64,000 bases of DNA. Origin: Sphingobacteriales bacterium 44-61 (GTDB lineage Bacteria; Bacteroidota; Bacteroidia; Chitinophagales; Chitinophagaceae). The notes beneath the pieces were generated by a model, which saw only the letters and a list, made by a program, of their open reading frames with translations, did not search any database and was not told the origin of the DNA. Below, in pieces: positions 8,011-16,938 of this stretch. Position 1 is the first letter of the stretch. Each line of letters opens with the position of its first letter. The stretch covers positions 434,001 through 498,000 of the forward strand of contig MKTW01000001.1 in NCBI GenBank assembly GCA_001898405.1, given 5' to 3'. The position numbers and the translations under genes are program-made.

Positions 8011-10830
8011 TCACATCGCTTCATCTACGAGATAGAGGACAGATTCATAATTCTTTCCAACCGCTTCAGACATCGCCATCTCACATGTTTTGGTAGAGGA
8101 ATAATAACCATCGTATTCCTTTTGCCTCACTTCGTTTGCTTCTGCTGCAGTGGCAGAAGCCGTAAGTTCAGGAAAGAGAAAGCCCCGGTCGCCAGCCATG
8201 CCACAGCAGCCGGCATTTATTGGCACCGTAACATTTTCAGCAAAATGATTGGCGATCCGTACAAGTTTATTTTCTGTATACATTTTTTTCAATGAGCAAA
8301 CCGGATGCAATACGATCTGTTGTTTTTTCTTCATAGGCTGGCTTACAGGCATTACAAAATCATGGAGATAGTCTATACTATCAATGACCGTTAACTTGTC
8401 AAACTTTGCCTGGTTCTCTGCGGTTAATGCCGGACGTAAATGATGCAGCGTATACGTACAGGAGCTCACATCCATTACTATTGCATGCAATCCGTTTTCA
8501 GAACTTTGCCACAGTTGCTCAACGATCTTATTGGCTGCATAGGTGTATGCCTTACCAAAACCTTTTGAACTGTATATCTGACCGCAGCAACTATTATTTA
8601 TGTCATTTAAAACTTTTACTCGTATACCTGCTTTTACTGAAACATCCATAAAGGTTTGCAGGATACTTTTCCTGCCACTGGCAGAATTTCCCATCAAACG
8701 GGAAATGCAACTGGGGAAATAAACGATCGTTGCGCTGCCGTCTTTTGCTGCCGTTCCTTTTAGAACACCAAGGTCCGGAGGGGAAACAAGCTGTGATGAC
8801 CACAGCGGAAATGAAGGTGATACTTTGCGGATAAGCCGGGTGAAGCCAGTCATTGTTTTCTTTCCGGTGATCTTATTAATAAATAAGCCTGCTTTCAAAG
8901 CGAATCTTGCAGACGATACCACCATACCAAATTTCTTTATGGTGAAAAGGGCAATGCGATTGGCAAAAGCAGAATGATTTTCCCTCCGTAATCTTTTTAC
9001 CAGGTCGCCTGTATTGATATCCACCGGGCATGCGCTGGCACATAAGCCATCTACGGCACAGGTTTCTATTCCTTCATACTGGTATTGTTCAAGCAGCAAT
9101 TTGTGTTGGGCTGAATCACCTGCTGCTTTCATCCTCTCAAGCGTTCTTCTTGCTACGATCCTGCGCCTGGGCGTCATCGTAAGGTCCCGGCTTGGGCATA
9201 CCGGTTCGCAATAACCACATTCAATACAACGGTCCACTTCTATTTCTACCGAAGGCATTTCCTTCAGATCAGCAATATGCGCCCGTGTATTCTTATTGAT
9301 GATCACGCCGGGATTCAGCAGTGATAAAGGATCCGCTGCTTTTTTGATCCGCTCCATGATCTGGTAAGCATCACCACCCCATTCTGTTTCCACAAAAGGA
9401 GCCATATTGCGGCCTGTGCCATGCTCAGCTTTTAGTGATCCGTCATATCTGTTCACCACCAATTCCACCACTTCTTTTAAAAAGCGATCATACCGTTCAA
9501 TTTCCGTGTCGGTATTGAATGACTGTGTAACAACAAAGTGGATATTGCCATCCTTGGCATGTCCGAAAATAATAGCGTTGTGATAACTGTATTTTTTAAA
9601 AAGCTGTTGCAGATCAAGGATAGCATTTCCCAGGCTTTCCAAAGGGAAAGCGACATCTTCAAGGATCACGGTGGTGCCGCTGGCCCTCACCGCCCCCACT
9701 GCAGGAAATAACCCCTTCCTGACCTTCCAGAAAAATTCCCGCTCTGCTGCATCGGTAGTGAACACTGGAGCATTAAGCAAGGAGAACCCGGATGTTAAAG
9801 ACAGGAAATGATTGACCTGCTTCTCCAATTCCTGAATGCCCGGTTGTTGAAATTCGATCAGCAAGCCTGCTGCAGTTTCGGGTAAGGTCTTTATCATTGC
9901 CGGCATTCCCGGCAGGTGTTCAACCGAACGGAGCGAAGCACGGTCCATCAGCTCCACCATTGCTGCTCCGGCATCTATCAGTGGCTGAATCGTTTGGCAG
10001 GCAGAAAATATATCCGGGAAGAACAACAGTCCGGTTGCTTTATGTGGCTCGTCGGGGATTGTTTCCAATACGGCTTCTGCAATAAAAGCCAGTGTGCCTT
10101 CGGCCCCGATCAGCAAATGGGCAAAAATATCAAGAGGATGTTCATAATCCAGGAAAGCGTTGAGGCAATAACCGACTGTGTTCTTGATCTTATATTTTTT
10201 CCTGATCCTGTCAGCTAAAACCGCATCGCTTTCGATCTGCTGTTTTATCAGCCTTAGCTCCCCGGCAAGAGGTTTACACTCCCGCTCAAACCGTTCGTAA
10301 TCGTTTCCTATTTCTGTTGAGAAGATCTGCCCGTCAGTCAGCATAAACCGGATGGAACGGGTAGTGTGATAAGAGTTATATTGTACACCGCAGCACATGC
10401 CGCTTGCATTATTGGAAAGTATGCCTCCCATCATGGCGGCACTGATGCTGGATGGGTCAGGACCGATCTTTACCTTGAATTTTCTAAGCGAAGCATTCAC
10501 CATTGCACCTGTGATCCCCGGTTGCACCCTTACCATTCTGCCATCGTCTTCAATTTTTAGTTTATTCCAGTACTGGCTCAGGTCAACCAGTATCCCATCT
10601 GTTATTGCCTGGCCGGAAAGACTGGTTCCCCCGGTGCGGAATACAAGCGGTATTGAATGCTCATGTGAAAAATGAAAGAGCGCTTTTACTTCGTCTTCAT
10701 TAATTACCTGCACCACAGCCTTAGGCTGGAGATAATAAAAGCCCGCATCTGCGGCAAAAGTCACGAGGTCGACCAGTTTGGTCTTTATCCTTTTTTCTGG
10801 TAATATTCTTTTTAATGCTGCTATGTCCAT
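8011..10830 (-). CDS. FAD-binding and [4Fe-4S] oxidoreductase, D-lactate/2-hydroxyacid dehydrogenase type
   Basis: A 939-residue fusion of an N-terminal FAD-binding PCMH/VAO domain (FRTGGTSLSGQA, IGPDPSSI), a FAD-linked oxidase C-terminal domain (HAKDGNIHF, KAEHGTGRN), a ferredoxin-like segment (CIECGYC from residue 535, ending CPSRD; second set CAVDGLC...CPVD from residue 591) and a C-terminal pair of CCG domains (SCCGQ, GCCGMAGD). This layout is that of membrane-associated D-lactate, glycolate or D-2-hydroxyglutarate dehydrogenases that pass electrons to quinones. Its neighbour is an FAH-family hydrolase whose known relatives release pyruvate plus lactate or another hydroxyacid, so oxidation of that 2-hydroxyacid is a plausible job. 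Only three Cys are seen in the second cluster motif, as is usual in this fused subfamily. Confidence 0.92.
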   Translation of the reverse strand: MDIAALKRILPEKRIKTKLVDLVTFAADAGFYYLQPKAVVQVINEDEVKALFHFSHEHSIPLVFRTGGTSLSGQAITDGILVDLSQYWNKLKIEDDGRMVRVQPGITGAMVNASLRKFKVKIGPDPSSISAAMMGGILSNNASGMCCGVQYNSYHTTRSIRFMLTDGQIFSTEIGNDYERFERECKPLAGELRLIKQQIESDAVLADRIRKKYKIKNTVGYCLNAFLDYEHPLDIFAHLLIGAEGTLAFIAEAVLETIPDEPHKATGLLFFPDIFSACQTIQPLIDAGAAMVELMDRASLRSVEHLPGMPAMIKTLPETAAGLLIEFQQPGIQELEKQVNHFLSLTSGFSLLNAPVFTTDAAEREFFWKVRKGLFPAVGAVRASGTTVILEDVAFPLESLGNAILDLQQLFKKYSYHNAIIFGHAKDGNIHFVVTQSFNTDTEIERYDRFLKEVVELVVNRYDGSLKAEHGTGRNMAPFVETEWGGDAYQIMERIKKAADPLSLLNPGVIINKNTRAHIADLKEMPSVEIEVDRCIECGYCEPVCPSRDLTMTPRRRIVARRTLERMKAAGDSAQHKLLLEQYQYEGIETCAVDGLCASACPVDINTGDLVKRLRRENHSAFANRIALFTIKKFGMVVSSARFALKAGLFINKITGKKTMTGFTRLIRKVSPSFPLWSSQLVSPPDLGVLKGTAAKDGSATIVYFPSCISRLMGNSASGRKSILQTFMDVSVKAGIRVKVLNDINNSCCGQIYSSKGFGKAYTYAANKIVEQLWQSSENGLHAIVMDVSSCTYTLHHLRPALTAENQAKFDKLTVIDSIDYLHDFVMPVSQPMKKKQQIVLHPVCSLKKMYTENKLVRIANHFAENVTVPINAGCCGMAGDRGFLFPELTASATAAEANEVRQKEYDGYYSSTKTCEMAMSEAVGKNYESVLYLVDEAM

Positions 10831-10895
10831 GTCTTGTCGTCCGGATTAATACGCTTATGTATGATCAGTGGTGAAGATAAATCTTCTTGCTGATC

Positions 10896-11746
10896 TTAAG
10901 CCTGCCGGCAAACCTGTCTTTGGATCCCAAGCCCCTCAATCGACAATTCAACAGTATCGCCATCCCTGAGATACTGAGCCGGCTTCATTCCCATGCCAAC
11001 ACCGGGCGGTGTGCCGGTGGAAATAACGTCACCTGCTTCCAGCGTCATGAACTGTGAAAGATAATGTACAAGATGCCAGCAGTTAAATATCATTTTCTGA
11101 GTGCTGCCTTTTTGCATGATCTTTCCATTTACCTGTAATGACATGGAAAGGTTATGGACATCCTTTATTTCATCAGCTGTGAGGAGGAACGGGCCTAAGG
11201 GGTTAAAGTTATCGCAGGATTTTCCTTTTGTCCACTGCCCCCACGTTCCAACTGGAACGACCGTTCGGATACATCGTGAGAAATGCAGTATCCTGCAATA
11301 GCGTTTTTGGCATCTTCAACCGATGCAAGATAGCGGGTGTCTTTACCAATAACGACACCCAGTTCAACCTCCCAATCCGTTTTCTCACTTTTCCTGGGTA
11401 TCAGCACATCGTCATAAGGGCCGATCACTGTATTGGAAGCTTTGAGGAACACAATGGGCTCGGCAGGTACCGGCATTCCCGATTCTTCGGCATGATCGGA
11501 ATAATTAAGACCGATACAAATGACCTTACCCGGCCTGGCCACGCAGGATGCCCAACGGGCGTCCTGTGGCACATCCGGTAAAGATTTTATATCCCTGAGC
11601 CAGTTAGCCAGTTTGTGCAAACCACCTTCTTCAAAAAAATCCCTGTTCCAGTCTTTAAAAAAGCCGGAAAGATCTTTACGCTTATTATGAGCATCGATGA
11701 TGCCGGGCAACTCATGACCTTTTTCTCCAAAACGGATCAGTCGCAT
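10896..11746 (-). pseudogene. FAH-family 2,4-diketo-3-deoxy-acid hydrolase-like gene, split by a frameshift
   Basis: The first frame runs from the ATG at 11746 through SFQLERGG and then ends in an aberrant tail with a stop at 11195. Shifting by one base at a tract of five G (minus strand; C tract 11238-11242) restores the family sequence QWTKGKSCDNFNPLGPFLL and leads without interruption into the C-terminal half (VNGKIMQ, VISTGTPPGVGMG) ending at 10896. Intact, it would be a roughly 283-residue fumarylacetoacetate hydrolase-fold enzyme of the ureidoglycolate lyase/2,4-diketo-3-deoxy-L-fuconate (or rhamnonate) hydrolase type. It would do the last step of the pathway built by the neighbouring SDRs, dehydratase and lactonase. 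A missing G may be a sequencing error or a genuine mutation; both halves are otherwise well conserved, arguing for a recent event or an error. Confidence 0.88.
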
Positions 11747-11812
11747 AACATGAATTTTAAAATGTACGATTAAAATATATTGTCTGTTAAAAACATTCCG
11801 GTCCTTTCTTTT

Positions 11813-12586
11813 CTAACTATTCAACGTCGTAAACCCTCCGTCGATCGGGTAATTGCAGCCTGTAATGAATGAAGCTTCATCAGAACAGAGGTAGAGGGCA
11901 AGCGCAGCAATCTCATCAGGTTTTGCCATACGGCCGATTGGTTGGGTAGCTGAAAGTTTCTTAAACATCTCTTCTTCATGACCAGGATAATTTTTTTTGA
12001 GAAACCCATCAACAAATGGAGTATGCACACGCGCCGGGGCAATACAGTTGCAACGGATATTATGCGCCATATAATCTTTGGCAAATGACAGGGTCATGGC
12101 AGCAACGGCGCCTTTCGTCATACTATAGGCAAACCGGTCGGCAAGCCCTACCATGGCCGCTATAGAAGAAAGGTTCAATACTACTCCCCCGTGTTCTTTC
12201 ATGAATGGAAGGGCCGCCTGCAAAACATGATATACCCCTTTTATATTTACAGCGATCAGCTTCTCCATATCAGCCGGCTGGGTATTCTCTGTATTGCCAA
12301 CATGCGCTATGCCGGCATTGTTGATCACGATATCGATCCGGCCTTTTTCAGATCCGATCTGCTGTATCACGGTATCCACTTCTTCTTTTACAGCAACGCT
12401 GCACTTTTTATATACAGCCTTACCGCTTCCACCAGGAATTGACCCGGCTGTTTCAAGTGCTCCTTTATCATCAATATCAAGAATAAATACATGGGCACCC
12501 TGCTTTGCAAAAAGCACCGACATGGCTTTGCCTATACCACTGCCACCTCCTGTGATAACAGCAGTTTTGTCTTTTAAACTAAACAT
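11813..12586 (-). CDS. SDR family oxidoreductase, possible 2-keto-3-deoxy sugar acid dehydrogenase
   Basis: Classical short-chain dehydrogenase/reductase of 257 residues. It has the TGGGSGIGKA cofactor loop near residues 12-21, NNAG near residue 90, and the catalytic Ser in NLSSIAA with the YSMTK Tyr/Lys pair. Asp in FILDID after beta-2 suggests NAD rather than NADP. The whole resembles SDRs that oxidise 2-keto-3-deoxy-L-fuconate or -rhamnonate at C4. It lies 66 bp upstream of the FAH-family hydrolase, whose substrate such an enzyme would make. The specific substrate is inferred from context. Confidence 0.9.
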   Translation of the reverse strand: MFSLKDKTAVITGGGSGIGKAMSVLFAKQGAHVFILDIDDKGALETAGSIPGGSGKAVYKKCSVAVKEEVDTVIQQIGSEKGRIDIVINNAGIAHVGNTENTQPADMEKLIAVNIKGVYHVLQAALPFMKEHGGVVLNLSSIAAMVGLADRFAYSMTKGAVAAMTLSFAKDYMAHNIRCNCIAPARVHTPFVDGFLKKNYPGHEEEMFKKLSATQPIGRMAKPDEIAALALYLCSDEASFITGCNYPIDGGFTTLNS

Positions 12587-12637
12587 ACAATATGACGATG
12601 AAAATTTTACGCTCCTACGGACATTGTCCGCAGTTGA

Positions 12638-13492
12638 TTACCGGGCGCTTAATTTGTTGAAATATTCAAGTGATTGCCTGATATCAGGCAGGTTATTGTC
12701 AAAATTATGTTCGCATTCCACGTAGATCATGCCTTTGTATTGCTGACGTTTCAGCTCAGACACTACTTTATTGAAGTCGATCACACCGGTTCCAACATTC
12801 ATATCCCTGGCATCTTTAACGCCCATGGAATCGACATCTTTCAGATGCATTCCCAGGATATGCCCTTCCAGCTTTTTCAGGCATTCGGATGGTTCCAGTC
12901 CACTTCTGACCCAATGCCCCAGGTCTGCACAGGCGCCAAAATTGGGATGGGATTTTACGGCAGCGAGCACAGAGTCAGGATGCCAGTAGATGCTGATCTC
13001 CTTCCAGTGATTATGCAGGGCTACCTTTATATTATACACACCCGCAAGACTATCGACCATGTCCCATTGTTCTTTTGGCGGCTCACAGGTAACAAATTCG
13101 AGACCAAAGGCTTTTGCAAGATCGAACGTTCTCTTCCATTCGTCTACATTATTGCCTCCCGCCACATACATTGAAACCATTTGTATATCACGGTTTTTCA
13201 TGCCATCTTTCATTTTCTGTATGGCTTCAGGTGTAAGATCACCCATTGTCGTGTCTTTATATTCATTCCCCAGTTTATAAAAGGAAAAACCTTCCACATA
13301 CCGGATATCAACACTGTCCACTTTTTCGATAGCGACACTATAGGGAAGCTGGTGAAAAGAATAAAGCGCCACGCCGGTTTTCCATCCGGCATTACCAGCT
13401 TCGTCAGCAGTCGCTTCGCCGGTTTTAGCCTGGTTGTTATTACAGGCTGTTAAAAGAAGCAGCCATGCGGAACAGGTAATAAGTATTTTCAT
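12638..13492 (-). CDS. Sugar phosphate isomerase/epimerase-like lipoprotein
   Basis: A 284-residue protein with a lipoprotein signal: hydrophobic residues 4-14, then the lipobox LTAC with Cys near residue 17 followed by NNNQ. The mature part is a xylose-isomerase-like TIM barrel (AP endonuclease family 2 type) with metal-site-like segments VALHNHWKE, ADLGHW, MHLKDVDSMG and YVECEHNFDN. Because it is exported and lipid-anchored, it would act in the periplasm or on the cell surface, unlike the cytoplasmic isomerase at 1-901. It lies between two SDR genes in the same strand cluster. The substrate, and whether it is an isomerase at all, is unknown. Confidence 0.85.
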   Translation of the reverse strand: MKILITCSAWLLLLTACNNNQAKTGEATADEAGNAGWKTGVALYSFHQLPYSVAIEKVDSVDIRYVEGFSFYKLGNEYKDTTMGDLTPEAIQKMKDGMKNRDIQMVSMYVAGGNNVDEWKRTFDLAKAFGLEFVTCEPPKEQWDMVDSLAGVYNIKVALHNHWKEISIYWHPDSVLAAVKSHPNFGACADLGHWVRSGLEPSECLKKLEGHILGMHLKDVDSMGVKDARDMNVGTGVIDFNKVVSELKRQQYKGMIYVECEHNFDNNLPDIRQSLEYFNKLSAR

Positions 13493-13524
13493 TTTTTCAG
13501 TTTAATGTGATCGGATAAATAATA

Positions 13525-14292
13525 TTAAAAAGGCGAAGGACTGATACAGGTCCAGCCACCGTCAATGATCAGGCTTTGTCCCGTGATATGCTTTGCCCGG
13601 TCGCTCACCAAAAAAAGAGCTGCATTGGCGATATCCGCAGTAGTAGCGGGTCTTCCCATTGGCGTGATACGCGACCAGGTGCCTGCATAATCCGGGTCAT
13701 GTTGTGTTCTCTCCGTTAAAGTAGCACCCGGGGCAATACAATTTACATTGATGCGGCTACCGGAAAGTTCTATCACCAGGTTCCTTGCAAGCATTTCCAG
13801 CGCAGCTTTGGTCATGCCATAAGCTGCAAGGTTTTTATGAGCCTGGTGGCCTGTAACAGAAGAAGTGAACAGGATCGATCCGCCACTTCCCTGCTCTTTC
13901 ATTTGCCTGGCTGCTGCCTGGGAAAGAAAGAATGAACCGCCGAGATTTACACGCAACACATTATTGAATGCGCTTTCAGGATAATCGAGGAAATCACCAA
14001 ACAAAGTGATGCCTGCATTGGCAATGGCGATATCAAGGCGGCCGAATTCTTTAATTGTTTGCCACATCATCTTTTTTATGAAGCCGGTATCACCTGAATC
14101 ACCTGCGCAGGCGATACAGTTGCCTTTTTCATTGCGGATGCTTCGCGCTCCCTGTTCTGCCAGGTCATGATCAAGATCATTTAATACAACCGATGCGCCC
14201 TGTAGCGCCAGTTGCCTTGCTATTTCAAGTCCTATGCCCTGGCCTGCCCCTGTTACGATAGCTACTTTCTTATCAAATTCTTTTTGTTCCAT
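13525..14292 (-). CDS. SDR family oxidoreductase, possible sugar 1-dehydrogenase
   Basis: Short-chain dehydrogenase of 255 residues from the ATG at 14292 (MEQKEFDKKVAIVTGAG). An upstream GTG at 14340 would overlap the dehydratase gene and is unlikely. It shows the TGAGQGIGLEIA cofactor loop, Asp in LNDLD (NAD preference), ANAG, the SSVTG serine region and YGMTK Tyr/Lys. It resembles glucose/galactose/L-fucose 1-dehydrogenases and related 2-deoxy-sugar-acid dehydrogenases. The gap to the IlvD-type dehydratase is 10 bp, so the two are almost certainly cotranscribed. It may supply the cytoplasmic route to the aldonolactone or act on the dehydrated acid. Confidence 0.9.
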   Translation of the reverse strand: MEQKEFDKKVAIVTGAGQGIGLEIARQLALQGASVVLNDLDHDLAEQGARSIRNEKGNCIACAGDSGDTGFIKKMMWQTIKEFGRLDIAIANAGITLFGDFLDYPESAFNNVLRVNLGGSFFLSQAAARQMKEQGSGGSILFTSSVTGHQAHKNLAAYGMTKAALEMLARNLVIELSGSRINVNCIAPGATLTERTQHDPDYAGTWSRITPMGRPATTADIANAALFLVSDRAKHITGQSLIIDGGWTCISPSPF

Positions 14293-14302
14293 TTCATTGG
14301 GT

Positions 14303-16024
14303 TTAATGAGAATCCCTTGACACAACACTTCCGGAGCCACCTTTCAGAAAATCAAAGTCCGCTCCCAGGTGCGCCTGTTCCACATGATTAATGTATAAAC
14401 TTACATATCCCCTGCTAATATTGCCTGCAGATAATTGCCAGGCTGCTTTTCGCCTGGCCATTTCCTCTGCTCCTACCAGTAAATTCAATGTGCGGCCAGG
14501 CACATCCAGTTGTATCAGGTCACCGTCTTTTATGAGAGCGAAATTGCCACCGGAAGCTGATTCCGGGGAAACATGCAGCACTACTGTACCGAAGCCTGTG
14601 CCGCTCATCCGTCCGTCAGAAATGCGAACCATATCGGTAATTCCTTTCGCCAGTAATTTTTTCGGTATGCCCATATTGCCGACTTCAGGCATGCCGGGAT
14701 AGCCTTTCGGGCCCACGTTTTTCAAAACCAGCACGCTATTCTCATCCACATCAAGCGCAGGATCATCTATCCGCTCCTTGTAATCTTCAATGTTTTCAAA
14801 CACAACAGCCTTCCCGGTATGCAGCATCAGTTCCGGACTTGCAGCAGATGGTTTTATAATGGCACCATTCATGCAAAGATTTCCTTTGAGTACTACTACA
14901 CCCGAAAGAATATTGAAAGGTTTTTCAATCTGCGCGATCACTTCCGGATTGATAGCTTCTGCATGCTGCACACTTTCACGGATCGTTAAGCCGGATACCG
15001 TTTTACAATCGCCATGAAGCAAAGACAGCATTTCTTTCATCACCGCAGGGAGCCCACCGGCATAATAAAGATCTTCCATGAAATACTTACCCGATGGCTG
15101 CAGGTTGGCAATAAGCGGTATGGACGCTGAGAATTTATCGAAATCGTCTATATCCAGGGGGATGCCGATCCTGCCTGCGATGGCGAGCAGGTGAATGACA
15201 AAATTGGTTGACCCGCCTATCGCTGCATTTACTTTTATGGCATTCTCGAAAGCCTCCCGGGTAAGGATATCGGAAGGTTTTATGTCTTCCCTTACCATCT
15301 GAACGATCCGGCTGCCCGAGAGTTGCGCCAGCACTTTACGGTTTGAATCAACAGCCGGTATGGCAGCATTTTCGCTGAGAGATAGACCCATGGCTTCAAC
15401 CATACAGGCCATGGATGAGGCCGTTCCCATCACCGCACAATGACCTTTACTTCTGCACATACCTGCCTCGGCCGCTTTAAATTCCTGCTCAGACATTGCT
15501 TCAGACCGAAGATCATCAGTAAACCTCCACAGGTCACTGGTGCCAATATCTTTTCCTTTATATTTCCCGGTCAGCATTGGCCCGCCGGATACAACAATGG
15601 TGGGTATGTCTACACTGCAAGCGCCCATCACCAGCGCCGGGGTTGTTTTATCGCAGCCGCAAAGCAGCACAACACCATCTATAGGATTGCACCGGATCGA
15701 CTCTTCCACATCCATGCTGACAAGATTGCGGTACAGCATCGCTGTCGGTTTGATCAGCGTTTCGCCGAGAGACATCACAGGAAATTCAACAGGAAAGCCG
15801 CCGGCTTCCAGCACGCCTTTTTTTACTGATTCGGCGATCTCTCTGAAATGCGCATTGCAGGGTGTTAATTCCGACCAGGTATTGCAAATGCCGATCACCG
15901 GCTTGCCTTCAAACTCGTAAGAAGGGATTCCCTGGTTTTTCATCCAGGCCCTGTATATAAACCCGTCCTTTCCTTTTTTTCCAAACCATTCCTGACTTCT
16001 TAATGACTTTTTCATCCTTCTCAT
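14303..16024 (-). CDS. IlvD/Edd family dehydratase, probable aldonic acid dehydratase
   Basis: A 573-residue Fe-S dehydratase. Cluster cysteines occur in ICNTWSELTPCN, VLLCGCDKTTPALVMG and GMCRSKGHCAVMGTASSM. The C-terminal part includes VLKGNLCMNGAIIK and SDGRMSGTGFGTVVLH, the latter containing the serine used as base in the family. Within IlvD/Edd it fits the sugar-acid (L-arabonate, D-xylonate, galactonate-like) branch better than branched-chain amino acid dihydroxyacid dehydratase because of its surroundings: a lactonase 5 bp upstream and SDRs downstream, with no ilv genes. It would turn an aldonic acid into a 2-keto-3-deoxy acid. Cytoplasmic. A second in-frame ATG lies three codons in. 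Confidence 0.92.
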   Translation of the reverse strand: MRRMKKSLRSQEWFGKKGKDGFIYRAWMKNQGIPSYEFEGKPVIGICNTWSELTPCNAHFREIAESVKKGVLEAGGFPVEFPVMSLGETLIKPTAMLYRNLVSMDVEESIRCNPIDGVVLLCGCDKTTPALVMGACSVDIPTIVVSGGPMLTGKYKGKDIGTSDLWRFTDDLRSEAMSEQEFKAAEAGMCRSKGHCAVMGTASSMACMVEAMGLSLSENAAIPAVDSNRKVLAQLSGSRIVQMVREDIKPSDILTREAFENAIKVNAAIGGSTNFVIHLLAIAGRIGIPLDIDDFDKFSASIPLIANLQPSGKYFMEDLYYAGGLPAVMKEMLSLLHGDCKTVSGLTIRESVQHAEAINPEVIAQIEKPFNILSGVVVLKGNLCMNGAIIKPSAASPELMLHTGKAVVFENIEDYKERIDDPALDVDENSVLVLKNVGPKGYPGMPEVGNMGIPKKLLAKGITDMVRISDGRMSGTGFGTVVLHVSPESASGGNFALIKDGDLIQLDVPGRTLNLLVGAEEMARRKAAWQLSAGNISRGYVSLYINHVEQAHLGADFDFLKGGSGSVVSRDSH

Positions 16025-16029
16025 TTTTT

Positions 16030-16923
16030 TTAAAAACCACAGGTGAAAGCAGGTAATCCCCTGACGCCTGGTCTGACAATAAAAATGTGTCCGCTCCCGG
16101 GATAGAGCGCTAAATCCGATGCACTCATTCCTTTTCTCGCCGTTGTGATCACCAACTGGTCCAGCTTATCACCTGCAAAGGCACAGCATGATGCCTGCGG
16201 CACAGGCAGCTCAACAAATCCTATCATTTTTCCTGATGAAAGGTCCCATCGCGATACGCCGTACCCACCCCAGAGGGCTATCCATAAAGCACCTTCTTCA
16301 TCCAGGGCTATTCCATCCGGAAGGCCAAGTTCTTGCGGCACCTGCACCGCAATTCTGTCAAATGCAATATTTCCTGACACTTCATCAAAATGATAAGAAA
16401 CTACCTGCCGGGTGAGACTGTCCGTGTAATACAAAAACCTGTTATCTGCGGACCATGCTATCCCATTCGATATAGAAACCCGTTCGATCTTTTTCTTCAA
16501 TGGTCCATTCTTTTCAAGGCAATAAACATCACCATCATTTTCCCTGCCATCCAGTTCCATGGTACCGATCCATAACCTGCCTTTACTGTCGCAGGCACCA
16601 TCATTGCAACGATGGTCAGTCCAGTTCAGCCCCATATCTGTGATCCATGTAAGCTCACTGGTATCTGGATTGAAGCGTGCAATACCTCCCTGTAATGCTA
16701 TGATCAGTTGTCCATCAGCAGAAGGTACAACCAATGACACCCGTTGCCTCAGGTCATGCTTCTTCAGCCTTTTATTTTTCCAGTCATACTCATAGATCCT
16801 GCAGCTTTCTATATCCACCCAAAAGCAAGCCTGCCGTTGGGAATGCCATACAGGGCTTTCACCCAGCGTTGCAGCCAGAGGTTCTAATACAGTAGCATTA
16901 TATATTTCATGACTTACGCGCAT
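16030..16923 (-). CDS. SMP-30/gluconolactonase family lactonase
   Basis: Predicted six-bladed beta-propeller lactonase of 297 residues. Family landmarks are LGESPVWH near the N-terminus (metal-binding Glu), RCNDGACDSKGRLWIGTM, SISNGIAWS (metal-binding Asn) and GLPDGIALDEEGALW (metal-binding Asp), ending with the GG/GF-type closing blade. It hydrolyses a sugar-1,5- or 1,4-lactone to the aldonic acid. No signal peptide, so cytoplasmic. It lies 5 bp before the dehydratase and 15 bp after the PQQ dehydrogenase, making a tight oxidation-lactonase-dehydration trio. Confidence 0.93.
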   Translation of the reverse strand: MRVSHEIYNATVLEPLAATLGESPVWHSQRQACFWVDIESCRIYEYDWKNKRLKKHDLRQRVSLVVPSADGQLIIALQGGIARFNPDTSELTWITDMGLNWTDHRCNDGACDSKGRLWIGTMELDGRENDGDVYCLEKNGPLKKKIERVSISNGIAWSADNRFLYYTDSLTRQVVSYHFDEVSGNIAFDRIAVQVPQELGLPDGIALDEEGALWIALWGGYGVSRWDLSSGKMIGFVELPVPQASCCAFAGDKLDQLVITTARKGMSASDLALYPGSGHIFIVRPGVRGLPAFTCGF

Positions 16924-16938
16924 AACTTATCCTCATCA

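Noticed and set aside
10896-11144. A separate small gene for the C-terminal half of the FAH protein.
   Set aside because: The first methionine is internal to the family sequence and the preceding residues are encoded upstream in the same frame, so this is one split gene.
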